Source of the DNA: Bradyrhizobiaceae bacterium
GTDB lineage: Bacteria; Pseudomonadota; Alphaproteobacteria; Rhizobiales; Xanthobacteraceae
Assembly: GCA_003963145.1 (NCBI GenBank)
Contig: RXJJ01000015.1
Location: 248,001 to 312,000, forward strand
Length of the DNA stretch: 64,000 bases
Direction of reading: 5' to 3'
The notes under the pieces were generated by a model. The model was not told the origin of the DNA and searched no databases. It was given only the letters and a program-made list of their open reading frames with translations. Below, piece by piece: positions 37,771 to 46,686 of the stretch. Positions within the stretch are counted from its first letter, which is position 1, and the number at the start of each line of letters is the position of its first letter. The position numbers and the translations under genes were made by a program.

Positions 37771-38136
37771 CTATGTCCGCGTGCGCGTGATGATGACCCC
37801 CACATCGTCGAAGATCGCCGCGATCGGCGCGTGCGGCTTGTGCACCGTCACCGTGATCGCATTGATGCGCGGAAAGGCCTGCAGGATGGCGTCGGCCACC
37901 GCGCCGGCCGAACGCTCCAGCAGATAATAGTTCTGGCCCTTGAAGGCGGCGCTCGCGGTCGTCACCACGTCGGAATAGGAGACGGTGTCGGCGAGGCGGT
38001 CGGTGCGCGAGGATTCGGCAAGGTCGATCGACATTTCGAGGTCGATGACGAAACGCTGGCCGACCTCCGCCTCGTGATCCATCACGCCGTGGCGGGCATG
38101 GATCAGAAGCCCGCGAATGAAAATCGTGTCGCTCAT
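37771..38136 (-). CDS. folB: FolB, dihydroneopterin aldolase
   Basis: A 121-residue enzyme of the T-fold that splits dihydroneopterin to 6-hydroxymethyl-dihydropterin and glycolaldehyde. Features are the N-terminal IFIRGLLIHARHGVMDHEAEVGQRFVIDLEM (pterin-binding Glu) and the late lysine region ITVTVHKPHAPI. Its start overlaps the folP stop by four bases, so the two are coupled. Confidence 0.93.
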   Translation of the reverse strand: MSDTIFIRGLLIHARHGVMDHEAEVGQRFVIDLEMSIDLAESSRTDRLADTVSYSDVVTTASAAFKGQNYYLLERSAGAVADAILQAFPRINAITVTVHKPHAPIAAIFDDVGVIITRTRT

Positions 38137-39014
38137 CGTCCGTTCCCGATTGTGCCTTTTCCCGCTGCCGTGATGGCGGCCTGCACCTTCAGCGCCTGCA
38201 CGGTTTCCTTGACATCGTGCGCGCGGATGATCGCCGCGCCGCGTTCGGCCGCCAGAAGATGCGCGGCGAGCGAGCCGCCGAGCCGCTGCTGCGGCTTCGA
38301 GGGCGCGACCGTGTCGATGAAGCGCTTGCGCGACGCGCCGACCAGCACCGGCAGTCCGAATTTGCCGAGTTCATCGAGCCTCGCCAGCACGGCCATGCTC
38401 TGCTGCGGCGTCTTGCCGAAGCCGATGCCGGGATCCAGCACGATATGGCTATCGGGAATGCCGGCCTTCGCCGCGATCTCGAGCGAGCGGGCGAAGAAGG
38501 CCGCGATATCCTTCATGATGTCGATGGCGGGATCGGCGGCGTCGCGGTTGTGCATCACCACCACCGGCGCCTTGCGTTCGGCGATGACGCGGGCCATGGC
38601 GTTATCGCGCTGCAGGCCCCAGACGTCATTGGCCATCGCCGCGCCATGGTCGAGCGCCCACGCCGTTACCTGCGCCTTCATGCTGTCGATGGAGACGGGC
38701 GTGCCGAGCGCGGCGACGGCGGGAAGGATGGCTCGCAGCCGGGCGAGTTCGTCCTCGGCCGAAACCGGGAGCGCGCCGCCATAAGGCCGCGTCGATTCCG
38801 CGCCGATGTCCAGAATGTCCGCGCCGGCGGCGATCATCGTTTTGGCATGGGCCATGGCGGCGGAGGGATCGAGGAACGCCCCGCCATCGGAGAACGAGTC
38901 CGGCGTGACGTTCAGGATGCCCATCACGGCCGCGTGCGGGCGCGCGGTCAGCGCGCGCAGCAGCGGGTGCGGCTGCGCGGGGCTGTGTTTTGGCGGGGAG
39001 GTCGCCATGCTCAT
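38133..39014 (-). CDS. folP: FolP, dihydropteroate synthase
   Basis: A 293-residue TIM-barrel enzyme joining the pterin diphosphate to p-aminobenzoate; the sulfonamide target. Signatures are MGILNVTPDSFSDGGAFLD, DIGAESTRPYG, NDVWGLQRDN, VLDPGIGFGKTPQQS, VGASRKRFID and IIRAHDVKETVQALKV. ATG at 39014, with a second ATG six bases in. First gene of folP-folB-(repeat)-folK. Confidence 0.95.
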   Translation of the reverse strand: MSMATSPPKHSPAQPHPLLRALTARPHAAVMGILNVTPDSFSDGGAFLDPSAAMAHAKTMIAAGADILDIGAESTRPYGGALPVSAEDELARLRAILPAVAALGTPVSIDSMKAQVTAWALDHGAAMANDVWGLQRDNAMARVIAERKAPVVVMHNRDAADPAIDIMKDIAAFFARSLEIAAKAGIPDSHIVLDPGIGFGKTPQQSMAVLARLDELGKFGLPVLVGASRKRFIDTVAPSKPQQRLGGSLAAHLLAAERGAAIIRAHDVKETVQALKVQAAITAAGKGTIGNGR

Positions 39015-39121
39015 GCGCTGGCTTTGCGCGGTCGGCGGGCCTTAGTCAAGGCGACGAGGCGGCCGGAGTGCGGGCCAGGGCGCGGGAAGATGCCCACCGC
39101 GGCGATTTGCGGCCAAACGTC

Positions 39122-39529
39122 CTAGTAGGAGATTTTCAGCGGCAGCTTGCGCGCCCGCTCGATCAATTGCCCGACCGACTTCTCGGACGGCAGAACGTCG
39201 ACCAGCTTCCTCTTGCCATTGGCTTCCGCCATGGCCTGCGCCAGCCGGGCCGGATTGCGCTGTACGAACTCGCGCACGGTCTTGACCCCGGCGGCGCGCA
39301 GCAATTCGGCCTTGGCCTTGCCCATGCCCTTGATGCGCATGCAGTCGGCGATGTTGGCCCATTCCAGGATCTGCTTCTCGCAAAGGCCGGTGGCGGCGGC
39401 GAGCGCCTTGCGGTCCTTGAAGGTGCTGGCCCGCTCCAGAAGCGTTTCGGTTGTACGGATGCCCTGCGCTTTCAATTTGGCCGCGGCGAGCGGGCCGAGC
39501 CCGTCAATCATGGAAAGAGGATATGTCAT
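39122..39529 (-). CDS. DUF4332 helix-hairpin-helix protein
   Basis: A 135-residue protein with two helix-hairpin-helix-like units (IDGLGPLAAAKLKAQGIRTTETLLERA and IKGMGKAKAELLRAAGVKTVREFVQRN), as in the DUF4332 family, also seen in plasmid or DNA-binding contexts. The ATG at 39529 (MTYPLSMIDGLGP) is the natural start, with AAAGAG-like sequence absent upstream. It precedes folP by about 107 bp on the same strand. Function unknown; DNA binding is suggested by fold only. Confidence 0.78.
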   Translation of the reverse strand: MTYPLSMIDGLGPLAAAKLKAQGIRTTETLLERASTFKDRKALAAATGLCEKQILEWANIADCMRIKGMGKAKAELLRAAGVKTVREFVQRNPARLAQAMAEANGKRKLVDVLPSEKSVGQLIERARKLPLKISY

Positions 39530-40266
39530 TGGTTCCGAAAAATTCTCATCCAAAATTTCAGGTCGATGGCAAAGCAACAGGCGTGCGATCGCGCGCGGGC
39601 TGCCTTGCCCTGAAGCCGGGTGTTCAGACCGGATCGTCAGACCCAGACTGTGAGCGTCAGGCTGTCAGGTCTTTGGTCTTTCGAAAAACGATCGGGTTCA
39701 AGGCGAGAACGGCAATCTGAAAAGACTTGAGCGAGAAAATGCGAGGAGGATTTAGCGCGGGCTTTGCATTTGGGAAGGGATTTTCGAAGCGTCAGCTCGA
39801 ATTTTCGAAGCGTCAGCTCCGATTTTTGAAGTGTCAGCTCCGATTTTTGAAGTGTCAGCTCCGCTGCAGCAGCCGCAAGGCCGCTCCGCCACGTCGTCAT
39901 GATCGTCATAGTGCCCCGTCTCTTCCGGTTGCGTGCCGGATCATTGTTTATAAATTTATCTTGAGCGGATGCGCCGCGAATTACAAGTGATGAAGGCGGT
40001 GGAATGCGCGATTCCTTTTTCATCGCGCGCAAACTGTTGCCGCAATGCACGAGCAGGACGCACAATTCGTGCAAATTGACACAGATCAAGATGGAATTTT
40101 TGCCGCAGCAGGCGCGAACAGCGTTCCGGTTTCGTCTTGAATGAATAAAATTAGCTGATTGGCGAGGCGCGCGAGACGTTGACCAGTTCCAATTCGGCTG
40201 CAAGATGGTGGCGAGTATTGCGTTTCGGGATCGTCAACGCGTACGGAATGGCATGAGAGGCAATTA
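39530..40266. other. 737-base region without a convincing gene
   Basis: It contains a 4 x 21-base tandem repeat (39781-39864) and AT-richer DNA toward 39940-40000. A leftward open frame (39637-40203) and a rightward one (39727-39990) both read through the repeat but show no signal peptide, domain or ribosome site. The right end should hold the promoter of the HerA-like gene. Confidence 0.55.
39781..39864. repeat. four tandem 21-base repeats
   Basis: Four units of exactly 21 bases (39781-39801, 39802-39822, 39823-39843, 39844-39864) share the core GAAGCGTCAGCTC or GAAGTGTCAGCTC. Units one and two carry GCG, units three and four GTG, which suggests a two-step duplication. No spacers, so not CRISPR. 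Confidence 0.9.
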
Positions 40267-42000
40267 ATGGCGAAGACGGCCAAACCTTCGAAGGCACAGG
40301 GCAAGTTGTCTGGCAAGTCGTCCGGCAAATCGAGCGATGCATCGTCCGATGAGTCCGCGGGCTCTGTTGCCGAGCCTGTTTCCAAGCCAGCCGCCAAATC
40401 CCGTGCGAAGGCCGCCGCTCCGGGCACGGCAGCAGCGGCGCCGCCGGCCGCTGCGACGTCAGCAGACACCAACACTTCCATCTTCATCGGCAAGGGCGAT
40501 GATGGCGCGGCCTTCTTGACGCTGGCGCTTGCCAACCGCCACGGCCTCGCAACCGGCGCGACCGGCACCGGCAAGACCGTCTCGCTGCAGGTGATGGCGG
40601 AAGGGTTTGCCCGCGCCGGAGTTCCCGTGTTCGCTGCCGACATCAAGGGCGATCTCTCCGGCATTTCGGAAATGGGCGAGGCCAAGGACTTCATCCTCCA
40701 GCGCGCCCGGGAGATGAACCTCGACTTCAAGCCGGACCAGTTCTCGACCGTGTTCTGGGATGTGTTCGGCGAGCAGGGCCACCCGGTGCGCGCCACCGTG
40801 TCCGAAATGGGCCCGCTGCTGCTGTCCCAGATGTTGCAGCTCAACGACGTACAGGAGGGCGTGCTGAACGTCGCCTTCCGCGTGGCCGACGAGCAGGGCC
40901 TGCTGCTGCTGGACATGAAGGACCTGCGCGCGATCCTCTCTTATATCGCCGATCACGCGGACGAACTCACCACGCAATACGGCAACGTATCCAAGGCCAC
41001 GGTCGGCACCATCCAGCGCGCGCTTCTGGTGCTGGAGAACCAGGGGGCCGACAAGTTTTTCGGCGAACCGGCGCTGCAATTGACCGACTTCATGCGGACC
41101 GACGCCAACGGGCGAGGCATGATCAACATCCTCGTCGCCGACAAGCTGATGTCGAGCCCCAAGCTCTATGCCACCTTCCTGCTCTGGATGCTCTCCGAAC
41201 TGTTCGAGGTGCTGCCCGAGGCCGGCGATCCGCCCAAGCCGAAACTGGTGTTCTTCTTCGACGAGGCGCATCTGTTGTTCGACGACGCGCCCAAGGCGCT
41301 GATGGACAAGATCGAGCAAGTGGTGCGCCTCATCCGCTCCAAGGGCGTCGGCGTCTATTTCGTGACGCAAAATCCCATCGACGTGCCGGACAAGATTCTC
41401 GCCCAGCTCGGCAATCGCATCCAGCACGCGTTGCGCGCCTTCACACCGCGCGACCAGAAGGCGGTGCAGGCGGCAGCGCAGACCTTCCGGCCGAACCCCA
41501 ACCTCAACACCGCGCAGGTCATCACCGAACTCGGCAAGGGCGAGGCGCTGGTGTCCTTCCTCGAGGGCAACGGCACGCCGGCGATGGTGGAACGTGTGAT
41601 GATCCGTCCGCCGACCGCGCGCATTGGCCCGATCACGCCGCAGGAGCGCCAGGCGATCATGGCCGCGAGCCCGGTGAAGGGCAAATACGACACAGCGGTC
41701 GATAACGAGTCCGCTTACGAAATCCTGCAGAAGCGGGTGGAATCGACGGCGGCAGGCGGCAGCGACGGCTCCGTGCTTGGCCAGATCGGCTCGATTGTCG
41801 GCACCATCTTCGGCACCAACACGCCGCGCGGCAAATTGACCACGGCGCAGGTAATCGCACGCAACGTCACACGCTCGGTCACCAACAAGGTGGCGGGCGA
41901 TGTCGTCGGCGGCATCGGCAAGTCGGTCGGCGGCTCGCTGGGCGCATCGATCGGCAAATCCATCGTGCGCGGCACGCTCGGCAGTCTGCTGCGGCGGTGA
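40267..42000 (+). CDS. HerA-like ATPase (DUF853, YjgR family)
   Basis: A 577-residue protein of the FtsK/HerA superfamily. A disordered Lys/Ser/Ala-rich N-terminus (1-68) precedes the ATPase with Walker [11 protein letters not shown] (97-106), [13 protein letters not shown], and Walker [16 protein letters not shown], then sensor and Arg-finger regions ([33 protein letters not shown]). The C-terminus is Gly/Ser-rich ([22 protein letters not shown]), like E. coli YjgR. Proteins of this family are DNA translocase-like, but YjgR is uncharacterised. No nuclease partner (NurA-type) is nearby, so it is probably not a defence pair. Confidence 0.88.
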   Translation: MAKTAKPSKAQGKLSGKSSGKSSDASSDESAGSVAEPVSKPAAKSRAKAAAPGTAAAAPPAAATSADTNTSIFIGKGDDGAAFLTLALANRHGLATGATGTGKTVSLQVMAEGFARAGVPVFAADIKGDLSGISEMGEAKDFILQRAREMNLDFKPDQFSTVFWDVFGEQGHPVRATVSEMGPLLLSQMLQLNDVQEGVLNVAFRVADEQGLLLLDMKDLRAILSYIADHADELTTQYGNVSKATVGTIQRALLVLENQGADKFFGEPALQLTDFMRTDANGRGMINILVADKLMSSPKLYATFLLWMLSELFEVLPEAGDPPKPKLVFFFDEAHLLFDDAPKALMDKIEQVVRLIRSKGVGVYFVTQNPIDVPDKILAQLGNRIQHALRAFTPRDQKAVQAAAQTFRPNPNLNTAQVITELGKGEALVSFLEGNGTPAMVERVMIRPPTARIGPITPQERQAIMAASPVKGKYDTAVDNESAYEILQKRVESTAAGGSDGSVLGQIGSIVGTIFGTNTPRGKLTTAQVIARNVTRSVTNKVAGDVVGGIGKSVGGSLGASIGKSIVRGTLGSLLRR

Positions 42001-42009
42001 GTGTTCCTC

Positions 42010-42181
42010 GTCATTGCGAGTAAAGCGAAGCAATCCAGTTCCTCATGGTGAGGAGGGGTGAAGCGACGTCCCGGACCATGAGAGTCTCATCTTCGAGACC
42101 TGCAGACCTGCTTCACACTCTCAGGACGGGGAGATGGTCCGGACAATGGATTGCTTCGTCGCTGACGCTCCTCGCAATGAC
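42010..42181. repeat. nested inverted-repeat mosaic element
   Basis: The outer arms GTCATTGCGAG (42010-42020) and CTCGCAATGAC (42171-42181), and the next pair GCGAAGCAATCCA (42025-42037) with TGGATTGCTTCG (42147-42158), define one element. Inside lies a different one with arms CTCATGGT (42042-42049) / ACCATGAG (42075-42082). Both resemble dispersed repeats of Bradyrhizobium relatives; one appears inserted in the other. Confidence 0.82.
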
Positions 42182-42227
42182 GATTAAGTGTAAGCTACAG
42201 TTGACCTCTCCATAGAAAGCCAAGACC

Positions 42228-43634
42228 ATGACTGCCGCCTCCCAACTCGCCTCCGTCCTCGACCATATCGACAAGGACTTCGACAACAGCCTTGAACGGC
42301 TGTTCACGCTGCTGCGGATCAAGTCGATCTCCGCCGATTCCGCATTCGACGCTGACTGCAAAAAAGCGGCGGACCATCTGGCGGCGGATATCGCGACCAT
42401 CGGCTTCGAGGCCAACGTGCTGCCGACCGAGGGGCATCCGGCCATCATCGGTAAAAGCGACGTCGCCAAGAGCAACGGCGCGCATGTCCTGTTCTACGGA
42501 CATTATGATGTGCAGCCGGTCGATCCCCTCAATCTGTGGAATCGCCCGCCCTTCGATCCGGTCGTCACCAAGCATGCCGACGGACGCGACATTATCGTCG
42601 CGCGCGGCGCGGAGGACGACAAGGGCCAGCTGATGACCTTCGTCGAGGCGTGCCGGGCGTGGAAGAGCGTCACCGGTTCGCTGCCGATCGACGTCACCAT
42701 CCTGATCGAGGGAGAGGAGGAAATCGGCTCGAAGCATTTCGGCCCATTCCTCGAAAAACACAAAAACGATCTCAAGGCGGACTTCGCGCTGGTCTGCGAC
42801 ACGTCGATGTGGGACCAGAACACGCCGGCGATCACCACGGCGCTGCGCGGCCTCGTCTATGAGGAGGTCATCGTCAAGGCGGCGAACCGCGATCTGCATT
42901 CCGGCATTTTCGGCGGCGGCGCGCAGAACCCGATCCGCGTGCTGACCCGCATCCTCGGCGGTATCCATGACGACAACGGCCGTGTGACCATTCCCGGCTT
43001 CTATGACGGCGTGAAGGATCTGCCCGCCGATATCCGCGCGCAATGGGAGAAGCTCAACCTCACGCCGGACGCGTTCCTCAAGCCCATCGGGTTGTCGATC
43101 CCGGCGGGCGAGACCGATCGCCTTTTGATCGAGCAGGTCTCGTCGCGTCCCACCGCCGATATCAATGGCATTGTCGGCGGCTATACCGGCGAGGGCTCGA
43201 AGACCGTCATTCCCGCGCAGGCGTCGGCGAAAATCTCGTTCCGCCTTGTCGAGGGGCAGGACCCCGCCAAGATCCGCAAGGCTTTCCGCGATTACGTGAC
43301 CGCGCGCGTGCCTGCGGACTGCAAGGTGGAGTTCCTCGACCATGCGGGAGCACCGGCCATCGCGCTCGACTGGGGGATGAAGCCGCTGGCTGCCGCCAAG
43401 CGCGCGCTGACGGATGAATGGGGCAGGGACGCGCTGCTGATCGGATCGGGCGCGTCGATCCCCATCGTCGCGGACTTCAAGCGCACGCTTGGGCTCGACA
43501 CCGTGCTGATCGGGTTTGGTCTCGACGACGACAACATCCATTCGCCGAACGAGAAGTACGATCTCAAGAGCTTCCACAAGGGCATTCGCTCCTGGGCGCG
43601 CATCCTCGCGGCGTTCGCCGACGCGCCGCGCTGA
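42228..43634 (+). CDS. M20 family dipeptidase/carboxypeptidase
   Basis: A 468-residue metallopeptidase of the CNDP/ArgE-DapE type. Metal ligands are visible in HVLFYGHYDVQPVDP (His, Asp), ARGAEDDKGQLM (bridging Asp), IEGEEEIGSKHF (Glu pair), VCDTSMW and the late His in DDDNIHSPNEKYD. The lid domain carries NRDLHSGIFGG. Members cleave dipeptides or N-acyl amino acids. Start is the ATG at 42228; the repeat element lies just upstream. Monocistronic by context. Confidence 0.9.
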   Translation: MTAASQLASVLDHIDKDFDNSLERLFTLLRIKSISADSAFDADCKKAADHLAADIATIGFEANVLPTEGHPAIIGKSDVAKSNGAHVLFYGHYDVQPVDPLNLWNRPPFDPVVTKHADGRDIIVARGAEDDKGQLMTFVEACRAWKSVTGSLPIDVTILIEGEEEIGSKHFGPFLEKHKNDLKADFALVCDTSMWDQNTPAITTALRGLVYEEVIVKAANRDLHSGIFGGGAQNPIRVLTRILGGIHDDNGRVTIPGFYDGVKDLPADIRAQWEKLNLTPDAFLKPIGLSIPAGETDRLLIEQVSSRPTADINGIVGGYTGEGSKTVIPAQASAKISFRLVEGQDPAKIRKAFRDYVTARVPADCKVEFLDHAGAPAIALDWGMKPLAAAKRALTDEWGRDALLIGSGASIPIVADFKRTLGLDTVLIGFGLDDDNIHSPNEKYDLKSFHKGIRSWARILAAFADAPR

Positions 43635-43672
43635 TGGCTCGCCCTTTCTCAAGAACGCGCTATTGAAAATAA

Positions 43673-43700
43673 AAACGCCGCCCGGGATTGGACGGCGTTT
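43673..43700 (-). terminator. hairpin terminator for the leftward glycosyltransferase gene
   Basis: The stem AAACGCCG (43673-43680) / CGGCGTTT (43693-43700) has a T-rich run (TTTTTATTTT) on the minus strand after the stem. It lies beyond the stop of the leftward gene. On the plus strand there is no T run, so its effect on the peptidase transcript is weaker. Confidence 0.7.
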
Positions 43701-43760
43701 GAAACGTGTAGAGGTTTGTGGGCTGAATTTAGTTCGCGTTGCGATTTCGTCAAGTCCGCA

Positions 43761-45416
43761 TCAGGGCGCGGGGACCGCCAGCAGGCTGGCGATGCTGAGC
43801 CCGCGAATGTCATAAACCTTGGCGAACACCACGTCGTCGCGCTTGATCTCGGCGATCACCGGCGCGTTGAGGCCCTTGCAGTAGAACTCGCCGAGCGTCA
43901 TGGCGAAGTCGGCGGCGTGACTGTCCCATCCGATGTTGTATCCGCGGCCGAGCGCGACCTGCGCCGGGCGCTGCGGGCCGCACACCGCGACCTTCCATTT
44001 GCGTCCGGCCGGCGGCGCTTCGTGGTTTTCCTCGATATGATCGCGCAGCGCATCAGACGCCTGTTTCAGCGCCAGACCCCAGTAATCCAGCATGAAGCGG
44101 TCGTCCGCTTCGCGCACCGTGCCCGCGATATAGTTGAAATGCGTATATTCGTATGGATGCAGCCGCACCATCTGCACCAGCGGCAGCATCAGCCCGACCG
44201 CGAGCGCAACGAAGGCAAGGCCCTGCGACACCCGTCCGCCGTCAGCCCGCTTCAGCCATTCCATGATGCGGGCGAAGGCAATGCCGCCTAGGACCGCCAT
44301 CGGCGGCAGCACGAAAATGAAGTGGCGTACGCCGTTATAGAGCGCGGGCCGTTTCACCATCGCGATCGCGAGCGGCAGGAACGCCGCCAGCGCAATCATC
44401 GACAGAATGGTCTTGCGTTTCGGATCGGCGCCCGGCCGGATTATCGTGGCAATCGCGATGACAAGCCCGGCGAGGCCGAGCGCGATCATGACCTCGGGAA
44501 GCTGGAGCGCGAACAGGGTCGGCAAATACGACCATGGCATGTCGGGCACCGACACCAGCGCGCCATCGAACAGTTCCTTCCACGGCTTCTCGAAGAAGTG
44601 CGAGAAATAGGTCACCGCGCGCAGCGGATTGGCCGGTTCGATGATCGACCACGGCCAGATCAGGCCCATCACCAGATAGCCGAGCACGAGGCCCGGCAGC
44701 AAAAGATAGCCGACACGCGCGAGATGGAAGCCGGCGGTACGCCAGCCGTTGTCCCTGATGTCGGCGCGCCAGATCGGGATGAAGCCGAGAAGGGCGTAAA
44801 TCAGCGCAAGGCCGCCGAGCACGCGGCATCCGAGCGAGAGGCCGGCGCCAAGGCCGACGATCAGGATCGTGTAAGCGGAGGGCGAGGGGTATTCCTGCGC
44901 CAGCCGCACCAGTCCGATCATCAGGACGACCATCGCCACGGCGAAGGGGGCGTCCTTCGGATTCATGAACATGTGACCGTAGAACAGGGGACACAGCGCG
45001 AGCAGCAACACGGCCGCAAGACCCGCAATCGGACCGGAAATGCGGCGCGCCAGACGCCAGGTCAGCGCGAGGCCGATGACACCGACGATCGCGCCGAGCA
45101 GCCGCCGCGTCTCGAACAGTTCGAGCGGGATGACCTTGTGCAGCAGCGCCGCCGCCATGTCGAAACCGCCGCCATACATATAGAGATTGGCGAAGGACAA
45201 TGCGTGGACGTCCTTGAAACCGGAGCCCAGCATTTTCAGAAGCAGGTCGGCGTATTCGGCGTGGGTATAGTCATCCCAGCCGAGCCCATAGTCGCGGAAG
45301 GTCAGGCCGGCGATCACCGTGACGATGCCAAGCGTCATGATCGCAAGATCGTCACAAGTCTGCTCTATCGACCGCCGCGTCGGCGTGTCGAGCTCAGAGG
45401 ATGTAATGGATGACAT
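43761..45416 (-). CDS. GT39/ArnT-like membrane glycosyltransferase
   Basis: A 551-residue polytopic membrane protein with about 11-12 TMs and a C-terminal soluble domain (about 450-540). The first periplasmic loop has the acidic motif RDYGLGWDDYTHAEY (GT-C catalytic Asp pair). MFMNPKDAPFAVAMVVLMIGLVRL and a RHFIFVLPPMAVLGG segment fit dolichyl/undecaprenyl-phosphate-sugar mannosyltransferase-like enzymes of the GT39/PMT_2 type. Acceptor unknown: lipid A, protein or polysaccharide. ATG at 45416. Single gene with its own terminator. Confidence 0.83.
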   Translation of the reverse strand: MSSITSSELDTPTRRSIEQTCDDLAIMTLGIVTVIAGLTFRDYGLGWDDYTHAEYADLLLKMLGSGFKDVHALSFANLYMYGGGFDMAAALLHKVIPLELFETRRLLGAIVGVIGLALTWRLARRISGPIAGLAAVLLLALCPLFYGHMFMNPKDAPFAVAMVVLMIGLVRLAQEYPSPSAYTILIVGLGAGLSLGCRVLGGLALIYALLGFIPIWRADIRDNGWRTAGFHLARVGYLLLPGLVLGYLVMGLIWPWSIIEPANPLRAVTYFSHFFEKPWKELFDGALVSVPDMPWSYLPTLFALQLPEVMIALGLAGLVIAIATIIRPGADPKRKTILSMIALAAFLPLAIAMVKRPALYNGVRHFIFVLPPMAVLGGIAFARIMEWLKRADGGRVSQGLAFVALAVGLMLPLVQMVRLHPYEYTHFNYIAGTVREADDRFMLDYWGLALKQASDALRDHIEENHEAPPAGRKWKVAVCGPQRPAQVALGRGYNIGWDSHAADFAMTLGEFYCKGLNAPVIAEIKRDDVVFAKVYDIRGLSIASLLAVPAP

Positions 45417-45759
45417 CGTACCTGGTGGTCCAGTTCCTCAATGGCCTGTCGTTCGGCCATTCCCCAAGCCGAATATAAGTACTTACAAGATTAGAATGCG
45501 CAAGTAATTGCGGATTGTGGCTTAATTTACCTAATGCGGTGCAATATACGGCGTCCGGTAAAAATCCCGTTTCGCCATGGGGCCAATCCGGGCCGGTCGC
45601 GTTATATCCTTGGAAGCAACCCAGCCATGCGCGGAGGTTGCACGCTGCGATATAGACGAGTGGGAGAATTCTATTTTCGGACGTAGATTTTGACATTATT
45701 GTGTCGAGATAAACCGTAGTCATGGAAGCCGTTTGGCTCGGCGGTTTGGAGTGTTGCGT
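45417..45759. other. intergenic region between the GT39-like and the two-TM protein genes
   Basis: About 340 bases of lower GC with no credible gene. It contains divergent promoters for both neighbours. I see no terminator, tRNA or known riboswitch motif; a leftward open frame into it is antisense to the next gene. Confidence 0.5.
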
Positions 45760-46638
45760 ATGATTGCCCTGTTGCTTGCCGGAACGATTGTGCTTTGCGC
45801 CGGCCTTTTGACGGTCGTTTTCGGGATTCCGATCAAGGAATTCAGCTTCGGTAACACCATGATTCTGGCCGGGGCCATGGTCGCATCCACCGGCATCGTT
45901 CTGATCGGCCTGTCCTTCGTCATACGCGAATTGAGGAATCTCGTTCGCCGTCTGGACGAGGTTGGTTTTGCAGTGCCGCGTGTCCCTGTGCCTGCCGTGC
46001 CGGCCCCGGCTCCGGTCGAGGCGCCGCGCGGCCGCAGCGAACCCGCCCAGCCCAAGGCCGCCCGCAATCCGCGTGCGGCTGCGAAGGCGGACGTGCTTTT
46101 TTCCCGCGAGGAAGAGATCGACCCGGATTTTGCCGAGGAAGCGCACCACCCGCCGCACGCGCCATCGCTGTCACCGCAATGGGCCGACGAGCCGGATATG
46201 CGTCCGCGTCCGCCGGCTCCGCCGCGTCCGCCTGAGCGCGTCAGCGAAACCGGCGAGCGCCGCCGCGATATCCTGTTCTCGTCCTCGCGCCGCGAGCAGA
46301 CGCGCGAAGTCAATGGCGCGCTTGCCGAATTCATTGCGCCGCCGGATGCTTTTTCCGACCGCGACCCCTTGCCCGATCCTTTCGAGGCCGGCCGGCCCGA
46401 TCCCGGCCGCGCGCGGGCCGAACCGGATTTCGCCGGCCGTGCGCCGCGCAATGGCGCGAGGCCTCATCCGCTGCGCCGGAACGAGGCGTCGTCCGTCACG
46501 GTGGTGAAGTCCGGCGTGGTCGATACCATGGCGTATTCGCTGTATTCGGACGGTTCGATCGAGGCGCAACTTCCGGAAGGCATGGTCCGGTTCGACTCGA
46601 TCGACGATTTGCGCGCCCATCTCGATCAGCGCGGCTGA
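45760..46638 (+). CDS. two-TM proline-rich membrane protein
   Basis: A 292-residue protein starting at the ATG at 45760 (MIALLLAGTIVLCAG), with GGAG eight bases upstream. Two TMs (about 2-20 and 30-52) with a short periplasmic loop are followed by a cytosolic disordered region rich in Pro, Arg and Asp (80-240). A folded C-terminal segment reads VVDTMAYSLYSDGSIEAQLPEGMVRFDSIDDLRAHL. That last block looks conserved and may be a small domain; I do not recognise its family. Position just upstream of the TPR/GT41 gene (48 bp) suggests co-transcription. Confidence 0.72.
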   Translation: MIALLLAGTIVLCAGLLTVVFGIPIKEFSFGNTMILAGAMVASTGIVLIGLSFVIRELRNLVRRLDEVGFAVPRVPVPAVPAPAPVEAPRGRSEPAQPKAARNPRAAAKADVLFSREEEIDPDFAEEAHHPPHAPSLSPQWADEPDMRPRPPAPPRPPERVSETGERRRDILFSSSRREQTREVNGALAEFIAPPDAFSDRDPLPDPFEAGRPDPGRARAEPDFAGRAPRNGARPHPLRRNEASSVTVVKSGVVDTMAYSLYSDGSIEAQLPEGMVRFDSIDDLRAHLDQRG

Positions 46639-46686
46639 GACGCGCTCCGATTGATTGCGGTTGCGGCTTGCACTAGTTAGGCCGCC

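Noticed and set aside
39781-39864. Possible CRISPR array
   Set aside because: Units are directly adjacent with no spacers, and no cas gene is present.
39637-40203. Leftward open frame with seven-residue repeats
   Set aside because: The repeat arises from the 21-base DNA repeats; start region and ribosome site are poor. Kept as a finding on the DNA repeat instead.
40267-42000. HerA-NurA type defence system
   Set aside because: The ATPase is of the YjgR/DUF853 type with no nuclease or other partner next to it.
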